A stretch of 53,068 nt of DNA from Pseudomonas putida (GTDB taxonomy: Bacteria > Pseudomonadota > Gammaproteobacteria > Pseudomonadales > Pseudomonadaceae). Under the pieces are notes generated by a model. That model made no database searches. It saw only the letters and a list, made by a program, of their open reading frames with translations, and was not told the origin of the DNA. Location: NCBI RefSeq assembly GCF_001976065.1, contig NZ_MNAH01000001.1, forward strand, positions 734,439 to 787,506, given 5' to 3'. Shown in pieces: positions 26,934 to 35,241 of the stretch (the stretch's first letter is position 1; the number at the start of each line of letters is the position of its first letter). A program made the translations under genes and the position numbers.

Positions 26934-27932
26934 TTATCGGTGCGGCCGAAATTGGCTGGGTGCAACGCCGCTCCAACGCACAAACGCATGGCGAAAACTC
27001 GCGGTCTCGCTGAAACCGAGCGCCTCGGCTATCCGATAGATCGGCATCTGATCCTCACACAACATCTGCTTGGCCTGCTCGAATCTCAGTTCATCCAGCA
27101 ATTCCTGATAGCTGCACCCAAGGTCCTTGAGGTGTCGGCGCAGGGTGCGCGCGGAACAGTTCATTTGTTCGGCCAACCCCTCAAGCCCGGGTGCCGCATT
27201 CAACTGGGCACGGAGCAACTGGCGAATCCGCCCCAGCCACGCCTGGCGTCCGGTGAACTCAGTGTTCTGCTTGCGGCAGCGTTCGGCCATGGCCTGGTGG
27301 GTGATGACATCTGCCAGCGGCAAGGGTTGGTCGAGCCAGCGCTTGTCGAACGCAAAGGCATTGTTGCCTGCCCCGAAGTGCAGCGGGCAGGCGAAGTGTT
27401 CGGCGTAGGTCGCTTCATAGTCGGGCGCGGCATGTTCGAAACGCGCAGCCCGCAGTGGCAGGGCATGACCGAGCAAGTCATCGCAGATGACTTTTAGCGA
27501 TACCAGGCAGAACTCGGCGTTGAATACTGCCAGTGCCGGGCTCTCTCGATAATCAGCGGCGACGAACCAGATGCGCTCACCGTCCTCTTCCAGGCTCAGC
27601 TCGAAAAGTGTTCCCAATAGCGCCGGATAACGCATCGCCAGACGTAACGCGTCACCGAAGGTGGCACTGGTGAGCAGGGCATAGCCGAGTATGCCGTAGG
27701 ACGAAACGTGCATCCGCTGGCCCAGTTCCAAGCCGATATCACGCTTTAGTGCGACGGCATTGGCGCAGACTTGCATCTCTTGATTGGTGGTAATACGCGT
27801 ATCCGCCCGGCTCAGGTCCGTAGCGCTGATGCCGCTGCCGGCCAATAAGGCCTCGCTGGACAGGCCTTCGGCCTTGAAGGTGTTGAGCACCAGGGAGACG
27901 GCGTTGAGGGTGGTCAGATGGGAGTGGAGCAT
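26934..27932 (-). CDS. AraC-family regulator with arabinose-binding-type N-domain
   Basis: A 332-aa regulator. The N-terminal half is the Arabinose_bd domain found in OruR- and ArgR-type pseudomonad activators (GLELGQRMHVSSYGILGYALLTSATFGDAL is its signature). The C-terminal half is the AraC double helix-turn-helix (GLEGLAEQMNCSARTLRRHLKDLG and PIYRIAEALGFSETASFRHAFVRWSGVAPSQFR). I prefer ATG 27932 to the TTG at 27968. It is followed on the same strand by the acetylpolyamine hydrolase pair, with a 20-bp-periodic operator in between. Activation of that operon by a polyamine-type ligand is likely but not shown. Confidence 0.9.
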   Translation of the reverse strand: MLHSHLTTLNAVSLVLNTFKAEGLSSEALLAGSGISATDLSRADTRITTNQEMQVCANAVALKRDIGLELGQRMHVSSYGILGYALLTSATFGDALRLAMRYPALLGTLFELSLEEDGERIWFVAADYRESPALAVFNAEFCLVSLKVICDDLLGHALPLRAARFEHAAPDYEATYAEHFACPLHFGAGNNAFAFDKRWLDQPLPLADVITHQAMAERCRKQNTEFTGRQAWLGRIRQLLRAQLNAAPGLEGLAEQMNCSARTLRRHLKDLGCSYQELLDELRFEQAKQMLCEDQMPIYRIAEALGFSETASFRHAFVRWSGVAPSQFRPHR

Positions 27933-27996
27933 GCTCGGTTCCGGCGTGGGGGTGCTGGAACCGAGCAACTTGTGTGCCGACTTGGGTCAGAGGACC

Positions 27997-28626
27997 TTAA
28001 TGGCCACTCAACAACGAAGCCGCACCGGCACCGCCGAACAGTCCGGCACTGACGCGGTTGAACCAGTTCTGGCCCTTGCCGCTGCGCAAGTACCGCGCAG
28101 CGCCATGGGCGCCGAGGCCGTAGGCCAGCTTGCACAGCAGGTCCAGTACTGTCCAGGTGGCGATCATCACCAGCAGTTGCGGCAGGAACGGTTGCTCGGC
28201 ACTCAGGAACTGCGGCAGGAACGCGGCAAAGAACAGGATGTCTTTCGGGTTACTGGCGCCCAACATGAAAGCGCGCCCGAACAATGCACGAAAGCGTGGA
28301 ACCGCTGCAGCCGGAGGCACTTCGGCGCCATGGGACGGTTGGCGCGATTGCTGCCAGCTCTGCCAGGCGAGATAGAACAGGTACAACGCACCGACGATTT
28401 TCAGGGCGCTGAACAATTGTTCCGATGCCAGCAGCAGGGCGCCCAAACCCAGTGCCGAAGCACTCAACAGGCAGATCGAGGCAATGACGCCGCCGAGAAA
28501 CGCCGGGTAGGAACGGACCAGGCCGTAATTCAAACTGTTGCTGATCATCAGCAAAGACAGTGGCCCCGGGATCAGGATCACCACCAGCGCAGCGCCGCTG
28601 AACAGCAGCCAGGTTTCCAGACTCAT
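27997..28626 (-). CDS. LysE/RhtB-family exporter
   Basis: A 209-aa inner-membrane protein with about six hydrophobic segments. The family opening is LFSGAALVVILIPGPLSLLMISNSLNYG (the GP motif of LysE/RhtB), and FMLGASNPKDILFFAAFLPQFL is the second signature. RhtB-type proteins export amino acids such as homoserine, threonine or leucine. ATG 28626 has AGGAAAG upstream. It lies between the NCS2 permease terminator and the AraC-type regulator and is probably transcribed alone. The substrate cannot be read from sequence. Confidence 0.9.
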   Translation of the reverse strand: MSLETWLLFSGAALVVILIPGPLSLLMISNSLNYGLVRSYPAFLGGVIASICLLSASALGLGALLLASEQLFSALKIVGALYLFYLAWQSWQQSRQPSHGAEVPPAAAVPRFRALFGRAFMLGASNPKDILFFAAFLPQFLSAEQPFLPQLLVMIATWTVLDLLCKLAYGLGAHGAARYLRSGKGQNWFNRVSAGLFGGAGAASLLSGH

Positions 28627-28645
28627 CACTTTCCTCCATTTGCAC

Positions 28646-28671
28646 AAAAGCCTCACCCGACGGGGTGAGGC
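28646..28671 (-). terminator. Rho-independent terminator after the NCS2 permease gene
   Basis: A 9-bp perfect stem (gcctcaccc / gggtgaggc) with a 4-base loop, followed on the minus strand by TTTTG, lies 27 bases past the permease stop. It ends the permease transcript before the exporter gene. Confidence 0.8.
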
Positions 28672-28697
28672 TGGTTCGAAGCGCGTACCGCCGAGCG

Positions 28698-30047
28698 TTA
28701 CAGGAAGATGAACTTGGCAATGAAGATTGCGCAGAGCACCCACAGGCTGACGGAAATTTCCTTGTACTTGCCGGTACCGGCCTTCAGCGCCACGTAGGTG
28801 ATGAAGCCCAGCGCGATGCCGTCGGCGACCGAGAAGGTCAGGGGCATCATGATTGCAGTGACGATCGCCGGAATGCTGTCGGTTGCCTCGTCCCATTCGA
28901 TGTGGGCCATGCCGCCCATCATCAGCATGGCGACATAGATCAACGCACCGGCTGTTGCATAGGCGGGGATCATCCCGGCCAGCGGAGCGAAGAACATGGC
29001 CGCAATAAATAACACACCTACGGTCACTGCGGTAAGACCAGTCCGACCACCTGCCGCTACACCCGCGGCACTTTCCACATAGCTGGTGACCGGTGGAACA
29101 CCGACGACCGCACCAAAGACACTGGACGCACTGTCGGCTTTCATGGCGCGCGAGAGGTTTTCGATCTTGCCATCCGCGTTCACCAGGTTGGCGCGCTGGG
29201 CTACACCCATCAAGGTGCCGGCGGTGTCGAACATGTGCACGAAGAGAAAGGCCAGCACCACGCTGATCATGCTGACGTTGAACACGCCGGCGACGTTCAT
29301 GGCCATCCAGGTCGGGGCCAGGCTCGGCGGGGCTGACATGATGCCCTCGTAGTGCACCAGGCCCAGGCCCCAACCGGCCAGGGTCACGGTGATGATGCTG
29401 ATGAGGATCGCGCCGAAGACCCTGTGGTAGCTGAGGATGGCGATCATCAGGAAGCAAACGGCGGCGAGCAGCGGACCAGGCTCGCGCAGCGAACCGAGCT
29501 TGATCAACGTTGCCGGGCTATCGACGACGATGCCCGCGGTTTTCAAGCCGATCAGCCCGAGGAACAGGCCGACGCCAGCCCCCATGGCGAAACGCAAGCT
29601 GACCGGGATGCTGTTGAGCAGCCATTCGCGGATCCGCGAGAAGGTCAGGATCATGAACAGCACACCTGAGACGAACACCGCACCCAGCGCGGTTTCCCAG
29701 TTGTAGCCCATGGTGCCGACCACGGTGTAGGTGAAGAAAGCATTCAGGCCCATGCCCGGTGCCAGGCCAACCGGCCAGTTGGCGTACAGGCCCATCAACA
29801 GGCAGCCCAGGGCGGCGGCAATGCAGGTGGCGACGAACGCCGCGCCATGGTCGATCCCGGCGTCCGCCATGATGTTGGGATTGACGAAGATGATGTAGGC
29901 CATGGTGATGAAGGTTGTCAGACCGGCAATCAACTCGGTCTTCACCGTGGTGCCATGCAAGCTGAGTTTAAAGATGCGCTCCAGCCAGCCATTGCGTAAA
30001 GGCGGCGAGAGATCCAGCGTCGATGCTTCGGATTTGCGGCTTTCCAC
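28698..30047 (-). CDS. NCS2-family purine permease (AzgA/GhxP type)
   Basis: A 449-aa inner-membrane nucleobase:H+ symporter of the AzgA branch, which carries adenine, guanine or hypoxanthine. Typical segments are ELIAGLTTFITMAYIIFVNP at the start, NWPVGLAPGMGLNAFFTYTVV, FDTAGTLMGVAQRANL, and TSYVESAAGVAAGGRTGLTAV with the substrate-binding glutamate. The GTG start at 30047 has GAGGAG nine bases upstream; a longer frame to 30389 runs back through a REPIN and is spurious. An embedded TTTGTATACAAA palindrome sits in its predicted promoter. No purine riboswitch sequence was seen in the leader. Confidence 0.92.
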   Translation of the reverse strand: MESRKSEASTLDLSPPLRNGWLERIFKLSLHGTTVKTELIAGLTTFITMAYIIFVNPNIMADAGIDHGAAFVATCIAAALGCLLMGLYANWPVGLAPGMGLNAFFTYTVVGTMGYNWETALGAVFVSGVLFMILTFSRIREWLLNSIPVSLRFAMGAGVGLFLGLIGLKTAGIVVDSPATLIKLGSLREPGPLLAAVCFLMIAILSYHRVFGAILISIITVTLAGWGLGLVHYEGIMSAPPSLAPTWMAMNVAGVFNVSMISVVLAFLFVHMFDTAGTLMGVAQRANLVNADGKIENLSRAMKADSASSVFGAVVGVPPVTSYVESAAGVAAGGRTGLTAVTVGVLFIAAMFFAPLAGMIPAYATAGALIYVAMLMMGGMAHIEWDEATDSIPAIVTAIMMPLTFSVADGIALGFITYVALKAGTGKYKEISVSLWVLCAIFIAKFIFL

Positions 30048-30168
30048 AGCGAGGTACTCCTCAAGAGTTTTATTGTTATTTCCAGGGCCGGACCCATGAG
30101 GGTGGCAGCGGCCCTTTGAGGCACTTGCGAAATTGTTGACCGATAGGTCAGGAACTCGCACGAAGTGG

Positions 30169-30196
30169 ATTATGCTTTTGTATACAAATAAAGCAA
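30169..30196 (-). promoter_or_regulatory. Promoter of the NCS2 permease gene with an operator in the spacer
   Basis: On the minus strand, TTGCTT, a 16-base spacer and CATAAT form a plausible sigma-70 promoter, giving a leader of about 115 bases. The spacer contains TTTGTATACAAA (30177-30188), a perfect 12-base palindrome of the kind bound by GntR-type repressors. A repressor bound there would block polymerase. The rest of the 313-base gap (30048-30360) holds only this promoter, the leader and a REPIN. Confidence 0.5.
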
Positions 30197-30256
30197 ATAA
30201 TGTTTTTGATTTTGTCGACGAAAAGTTTGGCAATAGGGATATATCGCCATGAAAGA

Positions 30257-30328
30257 CGCCTTCGCGAGCAGGCTCGCTCCTACAGGGGAATGCGATCAAC
30301 TGTGGGAGCGAGCCTGCTCGCGAAGGCG
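30257..30328. repeat. REPIN (paired REP sequences)
   Basis: Two inverted REP sequences face each other: gccttcgcgagcaggctcg near 30257-30285 and its mirror at 30301-30328, separated by about 15 bases. This is the usual Pseudomonas REPIN layout, mobilised in trans by a RAYT transposase. No RAYT gene is in the window. Confidence 0.85.
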
Positions 30329-30360
30329 ATAGATCGATCAATGCAAATCTGAAAGAGGGC

Positions 30361-30807
30361 TCATTCAGCCGCAGAATGACTTTTCCCAAGCGCCATATTC
30401 ACCGCCAACCACCCATTCACCGCCGTCTCCCCAGCCTCGGCGAACACCCGCTCGAGCAGTTTCACCTGCTCACGTCGCAGCGCCTGTTCAAACCGCGCGC
30501 CGTCGTCGGTCAATTCCAGCAGGCGCTTACGCTTGTCCGTCTCGGACGCCACGCTGTTCACCAGATGCATTTCCAGGAGTTGGCGCAACGGCATGTTCAG
30601 TGCCTGCTTGCTCACGCCAAGCAATGCCAGCAGTTCCTTGACGCTCAGGTTCGGGTAGCGGGCAATGAAAAACACGATGCGTTGATGCACCCGACTCAAG
30701 CCGCGCCGGTCGAGCATTTCATCGGCCTTGGCGGTGAAGGCTTGGTAGCCGAAGAAAAATGCTTCCATGGCCTGCTGTTGGGAGTTCGGGTTTTTAAGGT
30801 CAATCAT
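30361..30807 (-). CDS. MarR-family transcriptional regulator
   Basis: A 148-aa winged-helix regulator. The MarR core is visible: VHQRIVFFIARYPNLSVKELLALLGVSKQALNMPLRQLLEMHLV for the recognition helices and SETDKRKRLLELTDDG for the wing. It is divergent from an aminotransferase gene (82 bases apart), and two identical-form GTCAA-N5-TTGAC sites lie in the gap, one covering its own start codon. Negative autoregulation and control of the aminotransferase are likely. The ligand is unknown. Confidence 0.9.
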   Translation of the reverse strand: MIDLKNPNSQQQAMEAFFFGYQAFTAKADEMLDRRGLSRVHQRIVFFIARYPNLSVKELLALLGVSKQALNMPLRQLLEMHLVNSVASETDKRKRLLELTDDGARFEQALRREQVKLLERVFAEAGETAVNGWLAVNMALGKSHSAAE

Positions 30808-30855
30808 GTTGACGTATCCGCTCGAGCTGTCGTAATTTCGGTCAACAAGTTTGAC
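30799..30855. promoter_or_regulatory. Two GTCAA-N5-TTGAC operators between the MarR and aminotransferase genes
   Basis: GTCAA-TCATG-TTGAC at 30799-30813 and GTCAA-CAAGT-TTGAC at 30841-30855 share all ten arm bases and are 42 bases apart, four helical turns. The first overlaps the MarR start codon (30805-30807); the second lies 35 bases before the aminotransferase start. Palindromes of this size fit MarR dimers. Confidence 0.65.
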
Positions 30856-30889
30856 TCATTTTCCCCAGGCCTCGCTACCGGTGACTCCC

Positions 30890-32056
30890 ATGGCTTTTTC
30901 CGAACGTGTCTCGCGCCTTAAAAGTTCTTTGATCCGTGAAATCCTCGCTGCCGCCCAACGTCCGCAGGTGATGTCGTTCGCCGGAGGCTTGCCGGCCGAA
31001 GCCATGCTGCCGAAGGTCGAGTGGGACCGGATGCCGCTGTCCATCGGCCAATACGGCATGAGTGAAGGCGAACCGGCCTTACGCGAAGCCCTGGCGGAAC
31101 AGGCGCGAGCGCTGGGTGTGCCCTGTGAGGCGAAGCAGGTGTTGGTGGTCAGTGGTTCCCAGCAAACTCTCGACCTGGCGGCCAAGCTCTATATCGACAA
31201 AGGCACCGAGATTTTGCTCGAAGCACCGACCTATCTGGCGGCACTGCAGATCTTCCAGCTGTTTGGTGCACATTGCCTGACCGTGCCGCTGCAAGCCGAT
31301 GGGCCGGACCTTGCGCAACTGCGCGCGCGGCTGGAAAACCATCGCCCGGCGTTCATCTACCTGATCCCGACGTTCCAGAATCCATCGGCCGTGCGATACA
31401 GCGAAGCCAAGCGCGAAGCGGTCGCGGCATTGCTGGACGAGTTTGGCGTGACCCTGATTGAAGACGAGCCCTACCGCGAGTTGACCTTTGATGGCGGCAG
31501 CGCCCAACCGATTGCCGGACGCCTGAAGAAGTCCAGTTGGATCTACACCGGCACCGTGTCGAAAACCCTGCTGCCGGGCCTGCGCGTCGGCTACCTGATC
31601 GCCAGCCCGGACCTGTTCCCGCACCTGTTGAAACTCAAGCAATCGGCGGACTTGCATACCAATCGGGTCGGTCAGTGGCAAGCCTTGCAATGGATCGGCA
31701 GTGAGGCCTACCAGCAGCACCTGAGTGAGTTGCGCGGTTTTTACCGGGAGCGCCGCGACGCCTTCCAGGCGGCGCTGCAAACGCACTTTGCCGATCTGGC
31801 GGACTGGAACGTGCCACAGGGCGGGCTGTTTTTCTGGCTGACGCTCAAGCAACCGCTGGACACCCGGACGTTGCTCAATGCAGCGTTGGACAATGACGTG
31901 GCGTTTATGCCCGGTGAGCCGTTCTTCCCCGAGCCGGACAGTCATCACGGCCATCTGCGGCTGAATTTCAGCCATATCGACCCGACGCGGCTGGAGGAAG
32001 GGCTCAAGCGCTTGGCGGCGGTGGTGCGCCAGGGCCAGGCGGCGCAAGCGGCCTGA
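30890..32056 (+). CDS. PLP-dependent aminotransferase (LysN/2-aminoadipate type)
   Basis: A 388-aa fold-type I aminotransferase lacking a DNA-binding domain, unlike the MocR protein at 13674. The landmarks read MSFAGGLPAEAMLP, VVSGSQQTLDLAAKLYIDKG, PTFQNPSAVRYSEAKR, LIEDEPYRELTFDG, and the PLP-lysine segment YTGTVSKTLLPGLRVGYL. The C-terminal arginine is in GHLRLNFS. Relatives act on 2-aminoadipate, valine, leucine or aromatic amino acids with 2-oxoglutarate. ATG 30890 is chosen. A MarR regulator is divergent upstream with two matching operators, and a strong terminator follows. The substrate is undetermined. Confidence 0.9.
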   Translation: MAFSERVSRLKSSLIREILAAAQRPQVMSFAGGLPAEAMLPKVEWDRMPLSIGQYGMSEGEPALREALAEQARALGVPCEAKQVLVVSGSQQTLDLAAKLYIDKGTEILLEAPTYLAALQIFQLFGAHCLTVPLQADGPDLAQLRARLENHRPAFIYLIPTFQNPSAVRYSEAKREAVAALLDEFGVTLIEDEPYRELTFDGGSAQPIAGRLKKSSWIYTGTVSKTLLPGLRVGYLIASPDLFPHLLKLKQSADLHTNRVGQWQALQWIGSEAYQQHLSELRGFYRERRDAFQAALQTHFADLADWNVPQGGLFFWLTLKQPLDTRTLLNAALDNDVAFMPGEPFFPEPDSHHGHLRLNFSHIDPTRLEEGLKRLAAVVRQGQAAQAA

Positions 32057-32064
32057 AGGTAAAA

Positions 32065-32095
32065 ATAAACCGGCGCACGAGCCGGTTTATTTTTT
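32065..32095 (+). terminator. Rho-independent terminator after the aminotransferase gene
   Basis: A 10-bp perfect stem (ataaaccggc / gccggtttat) with a 6-base loop is followed by five T residues and begins nine bases after the stop. An A-run precedes it, so it can also work on the minus strand. Confidence 0.9.
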
Positions 32096-32118
32096 CTGAG
32101 ATCTTCGATGTTTGTGCC

Positions 32119-32194
32119 GGCCCCTTCGCGAGCAAGCCCGCTCCCACAGTTGAATGCATTCCAATGTGGGGGCGGCCTTGCTCGCGAAGGGGCC
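32119..32194. repeat. REPIN
   Basis: Two facing REP sequences, ggccccttcgcgagcaagc and gccttgctcgcgaaggggcc, bracket a spacer of about 30 bases. It lies in the gap between the aminotransferase terminator and the converging glutaredoxin-like gene, a common REPIN location. Confidence 0.85.
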
Positions 32195-32215
32195 GTCAAT
32201 CACGCCACAATTACA

Positions 32216-32587
32216 TCAGGCTGCAGCAAACCGCTTATCCAGATAATCAATGATCACCTTGGACTCATACATCCAGGTCGTCTGGCCATTTTCTACGATA
32301 CGCAGGCAAGGCACCTTGATCTTGCCACCCTGCTCAAGCAGGGCCTGGCGATCCTGTTCGCTATTCTTCGCATCGCGCAAGGCCACCGGTACGTTCAGGC
32401 GGCGCAGGGTGCGGCGGGTCTTCACGCAGAACGGGCAGGCATGGAACTGATACAGGGTCAGGTCCTTGGCCGCAGCTTCGACCTTGGCCTGGGCAGCGGC
32501 AGTGCGCTGCTTCTTGCCAGGGCGGGTGATGAAGTCAATGAAGATGATCAGTTGGCCAAGGCCGACACGAAGCGCTTTTACGAACAC
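32216..32587 (-). CDS. Glutaredoxin-like / GST N-terminal-domain protein, membrane-associated
   Basis: A 123-aa protein. The first 25 residues (VGLGQLIIFIDFITRP) look like a membrane-contacting or anchoring helix. A thioredoxin fold follows with the redox motif CPFC in LYQFHACPFCVKTRRTLR, the cis-proline segment KIKVPCLRI, and ESKVIIDYLDKRF at the end as in glutaredoxins. It probably reduces disulfides or mixed glutathione disulfides. The GTG start at 32587 has GAGG eight bases upstream. It is transcribed towards a REPIN, and the folE terminator lies upstream, so it is likely monocistronic. Confidence 0.87.
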   Translation of the reverse strand: MFVKALRVGLGQLIIFIDFITRPGKKQRTAAAQAKVEAAAKDLTLYQFHACPFCVKTRRTLRRLNVPVALRDAKNSEQDRQALLEQGGKIKVPCLRIVENGQTTWMYESKVIIDYLDKRFAAA

Positions 32588-32648
32588 GTTTGAAGCCTCA
32601 CGGTGCTAATTGAGAAAGGCGCGCAGCTTACCTGATTTTTCCCGGGCG

Positions 32649-32675
32649 AAAAAAAACCGGCGATGAATGCCGGTT
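32649..32675 (-). terminator. Rho-independent terminator of folE
   Basis: A 7-bp stem (aaccggc / gccggtt) with a 7-base loop and a run of eight T residues on the minus strand lies 17 bases past the folE stop. Confidence 0.9.
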
Positions 32676-32691
32676 CTCTTCGTGTTGCCAA

Positions 32692-33237
32692 TTACTTGAT
32701 CAAGCTGAGAAATTCGCTGCGAGTCGCGGCGTTCTCACGGAATTCGCCCAGCATCACCGAGGTGATCATCGACGAATTCTGCTTTTCCACACCGCGCATC
32801 ATCATGCACATGTGCTTGGCCTCGATCACCACTGCAACGCCCAGGGCGCCGGTGACCTGTTGGACTGCATCGGCAATCTGGCGGCTGAGGTTTTCCTGGA
32901 TCTGCAGGCGGCGGGCGTACATATCGACGATCCGCGCGACTTTCGACAAGCCCAGTACCTTGCCGCTCGGGATGTAGGCCACGTGGGCCTTGCCGATGAA
33001 CGGCAGCAGGTGGTGTTCGCACAACGAGTACAACTCGATGTCCTTGACCAGCACCATTTCGCTGTTGTCGGAGCTGAAGAGGGCACCGTTGGTGACTTCT
33101 TCGAGCGTCTGTTCATAACCGCGGCAGAGGTACTGCATGGCTTTGGCGGCACGTTTTGGCGTGTCGAGCAGGCCCTCGCGGGAGGGATCCTCGCCCAGTT
33201 GGCCAAGGATCGCGGTGTAATTCTGTTCCAGGGACAT
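32692..33237 (-). CDS. folE: GTP cyclohydrolase I
   Basis: This enzyme opens and rearranges GTP to 7,8-dihydroneopterin triphosphate, the first step of folate and pterin synthesis. The 181-aa product matches the short bacterial form. The zinc ligands are in [20 protein letters not shown] and [10 protein letters not shown], and the family strands [19 protein letters not shown] and [10 protein letters not shown] close the domain. ATG 33237 is the start. Pseudomonads often carry more than one folE copy; which copy this is cannot be settled from the window. Confidence 0.95.
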   Translation of the reverse strand: MSLEQNYTAILGQLGEDPSREGLLDTPKRAAKAMQYLCRGYEQTLEEVTNGALFSSDNSEMVLVKDIELYSLCEHHLLPFIGKAHVAYIPSGKVLGLSKVARIVDMYARRLQIQENLSRQIADAVQQVTGALGVAVVIEAKHMCMMMRGVEKQNSSMITSVMLGEFRENAATRSEFLSLIK

Positions 33238-33314
33238 GAAACTACCTGTGGGATTTTACGCAAAGGGCAAGGGTACGGTGACGGACACGACGCTGCAAGC
33301 TCGAAGCATGAGGA

Positions 33315-33872
33315 TTACTCGTCGCGGCCTTCCATCATGGTTCGTTTGAGCATCACATAAACAGCACCTGCACCGCCATGCTTGGGCTGGCACGAGGTGA
33401 AGCCGAGTACCTGTGGATGCTGGCGCAACCAGGTGTTGACGTGGCTTTTTATCATCGGCCGCTTGCCGTCCAGGCGCACGGCCTTGCCGTGGGTGACGCG
33501 TACGCAGCGGATTTCGAATCTGGTCGCTTCAGCCAGGAATGCCCAGAGGGTCTCCCGGGCCTTTTCCACGCTCATGCCGTGCAGGTCGAGGCTGCCTTCG
33601 AAGGGAATCTGCCCGATCTTGAGCTTGCGTATCTGGCTTTCCTGCACGCCGTCGCGCGCCCACATCAGCTCGTCTTCGGGGCCGACGTCGATGACGAACT
33701 GATCGGACAGGCCGTCAACGGTGGTGGCATCGGTGCGCACGGTGGCCGCCTGGCGCAACTTGGCGATGTGCGCGCGGTCAGCCTTGGGTTTGCCGGTTTC
33801 GGCGCGATCGTGCTTGATCGGCTTGACGCCTTGGATCGCACTTTTGAACAGGGAAAAATCGTCGTCTTGCAT
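33315..33872 (-). CDS. Smr-domain protein (SmrB/YfcN-like)
   Basis: A 185-aa protein. A charged N-terminal region (residues 1-85) precedes a C-terminal Smr domain: the nuclease-type motif SLDLHGMSVEKARETL, then RVTHGKAVRL (the family's HGK motif), and QPKHGGAGAVYVML. Smr-domain proteins are nucleases; the related E. coli SmrB cleaves mRNA between collided ribosomes. This copy has THGKA where HGKG is usual, a mild variation. It lies 77 bases upstream of folE on the same strand. Confidence 0.88.
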   Translation of the reverse strand: MQDDDFSLFKSAIQGVKPIKHDRAETGKPKADRAHIAKLRQAATVRTDATTVDGLSDQFVIDVGPEDELMWARDGVQESQIRKLKIGQIPFEGSLDLHGMSVEKARETLWAFLAEATRFEIRCVRVTHGKAVRLDGKRPMIKSHVNTWLRQHPQVLGFTSCQPKHGGAGAVYVMLKRTMMEGRDE

Positions 33873-33959
33873 GTCAGCCTCCGCGAAGGGCGGCCAGTTT
33901 ACCCAACTCGAAGCGAATCGGGCGCGAGAAAACGCGCGACATTGAACTGCGACTTGCGC

Positions 33960-34280
33960 TCAGTCGTGTTTTTTCATCAGGTGTGGGGACATGTTCAGCG
34001 CGTTCGACTGGCGCGAGCGTCGGCGGCAGCGACGCCACAGCCACACACCGAGGTACAGCACGATCAGGCCGATGACCAGGATCACTGCCGCACCCGCGCG
34101 GTTGCTGTTCAACTCGCCCAGGGCGGGAACGTGGCCGAACAGGCTGGCGGCACCGGCCATCGCCAGCAGCACGCCGCAGGTCGCCAGCAAGGCGGCAAAC
34201 GCCGCGCCGAATCGAAAACGCCAGTTGCTTTGGCCTTTGGGCCGCAAGCGGCGAGCGTCAAAACCATCGGATAACTTCAT
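33960..34280 (-). CDS. Small membrane protein of unknown function
   Basis: A 106-aa protein with two clear transmembrane helices (about residues 22-48 FGAAFAALLATCGVLLAMAG and 60-80 AAVILVIGLIVLYLGVWLW) and a very basic stretch (RRCRRRSR) directly after the second, which by the positive-inside rule puts the C-terminus in the cytoplasm. ATG 34280 with AGGAAGG upstream is preferred to a TTG further upstream. I do not recognise a family. It is 87 bases upstream of the smr gene on the same strand. Confidence 0.7.
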   Translation of the reverse strand: MKLSDGFDARRLRPKGQSNWRFRFGAAFAALLATCGVLLAMAGAASLFGHVPALGELNSNRAGAAVILVIGLIVLYLGVWLWRRCRRRSRQSNALNMSPHLMKKHD

Positions 34281-34376
34281 TCCGACCTTCCTCAATGGGT
34301 ATCGGCCCTTCGACCGGAAGTTGACCGGGATGTTCCTGAGGCTAAGACATTTACGGCGAACGAGAGGCTTTTGCGG

Positions 34377-34401
34377 ATGAGCGGCGGGGTGCGCCGCTCA
34401 T
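34377..34401. terminator. Stem-loop after the isochorismatase-like gene
   Basis: A 9-bp stem (atgagcggc / gccgctcat) with a 7-base loop starts 11 bases past the stop at 34412. It lacks a U-run on either side, so termination strength is uncertain. Confidence 0.4.
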
Positions 34402-34411
34402 AAACCGCCGA

Positions 34412-35002
34412 TCAGACCAGGTCGTTGGTCATGGCGAGGGCGGCAAAGTTGTCCGCCATGATCGCCATTTCGGTCTGCTGGACATGCTCGGCGCTCAGGA
34501 CGCCGCCTTTGTACGGCAGATCACGGGTGGCGCAGGCGTCTTCCACCAGGGTGCAACGGAAACCCAGGTTCTTCGCCGCCCGCACGGTGGTGCTGACACT
34601 GGAATGACTCATGAAACCGCACACTACCAGATCCACCGAGCCCAACTCCTCGAGGCGCTTTTTCAGGTCCGTTCCATGGAAGGCACTGGGCAGGATCTTC
34701 TCGATCTTGATTTCGCCGGCCAGCGGTTCCAGCCCTGGAATGAACTGGCCACGCTCGCCGCGCGGGTCGAACAGCCCGCCAACGGTGCCGAGATGGCTGA
34801 CATGCACGATCGGCCGGCCGGCCGCACGGGCAGCCGTCACCAATTGCTTGATGTTCGCGACAGCCGCATCCATGCCGCTCAGGGCCAGGGGGCCGCTGAG
34901 ATACTCTTTCTGGGCATCGATGATGATCAGGGTCGCATGACTCAGTTTGGCTGCTGCATAACCGCGGCCGCTGAGTTGAAACATCGTTTGTGGAACGGAC
35001 AT
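34412..35002 (-). CDS. Isochorismatase-family cysteine hydrolase
   Basis: A 196-aa hydrolase of the isochorismatase/nicotinamidase fold. The catalytic triad can be placed: aspartate in LIIIDAQKEYL, a lysine near KIEKILPSAFHGTDL, and the nucleophile cysteine in DLVVCGFMSHSSVSTTVRAAKNLG. The cis-peptide region precedes the cysteine as usual. Members hydrolyse amides or carbamates such as N-carbamoylsarcosine, so the name does not fix the substrate. ATG 35002 with AAGGAG eight bases upstream is clearly better than the longer frame to 35197. It is divergent from prmB. Confidence 0.88.
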   Translation of the reverse strand: MSVPQTMFQLSGRGYAAAKLSHATLIIIDAQKEYLSGPLALSGMDAAVANIKQLVTAARAAGRPIVHVSHLGTVGGLFDPRGERGQFIPGLEPLAGEIKIEKILPSAFHGTDLKKRLEELGSVDLVVCGFMSHSSVSTTVRAAKNLGFRCTLVEDACATRDLPYKGGVLSAEHVQQTEMAIMADNFAALAMTNDLV

Positions 35003-35241
35003 TCTGGGGCTCCTTCGGGTGGGGCTTTTGCGACATTGTCCTCTGGCGGAGCGCTTCTGTGAATCGCTACCATCGTAGGCACCGTCGTTACTGGCGTGCA
35101 GCGTTGTCAAGTATGCCGTTTTGTTCAATGGTTGGTGAGAAAACCAGATGTTTCCTACATTTGCCCCGGTGTTTTTCCTGCGTCGTCCTGACGGCATTTG
35201 ACTGGTAGAATCGCCCGTCGATTTTTCTGGAGTTTACCGTC

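Noticed and set aside
30048..30360. Purine riboswitch in the leader of the purine permease gene
   Set aside because: The conserved loop sequences of guanine/adenine riboswitches are not present in the leader.
28698..30389. A 563-codon reading frame extending the NCS2 permease N-terminus back to 30389
   Set aside because: The extension runs through a REPIN and the promoter, has no family similarity, and the GTG at 30047 has a strong Shine-Dalgarno.
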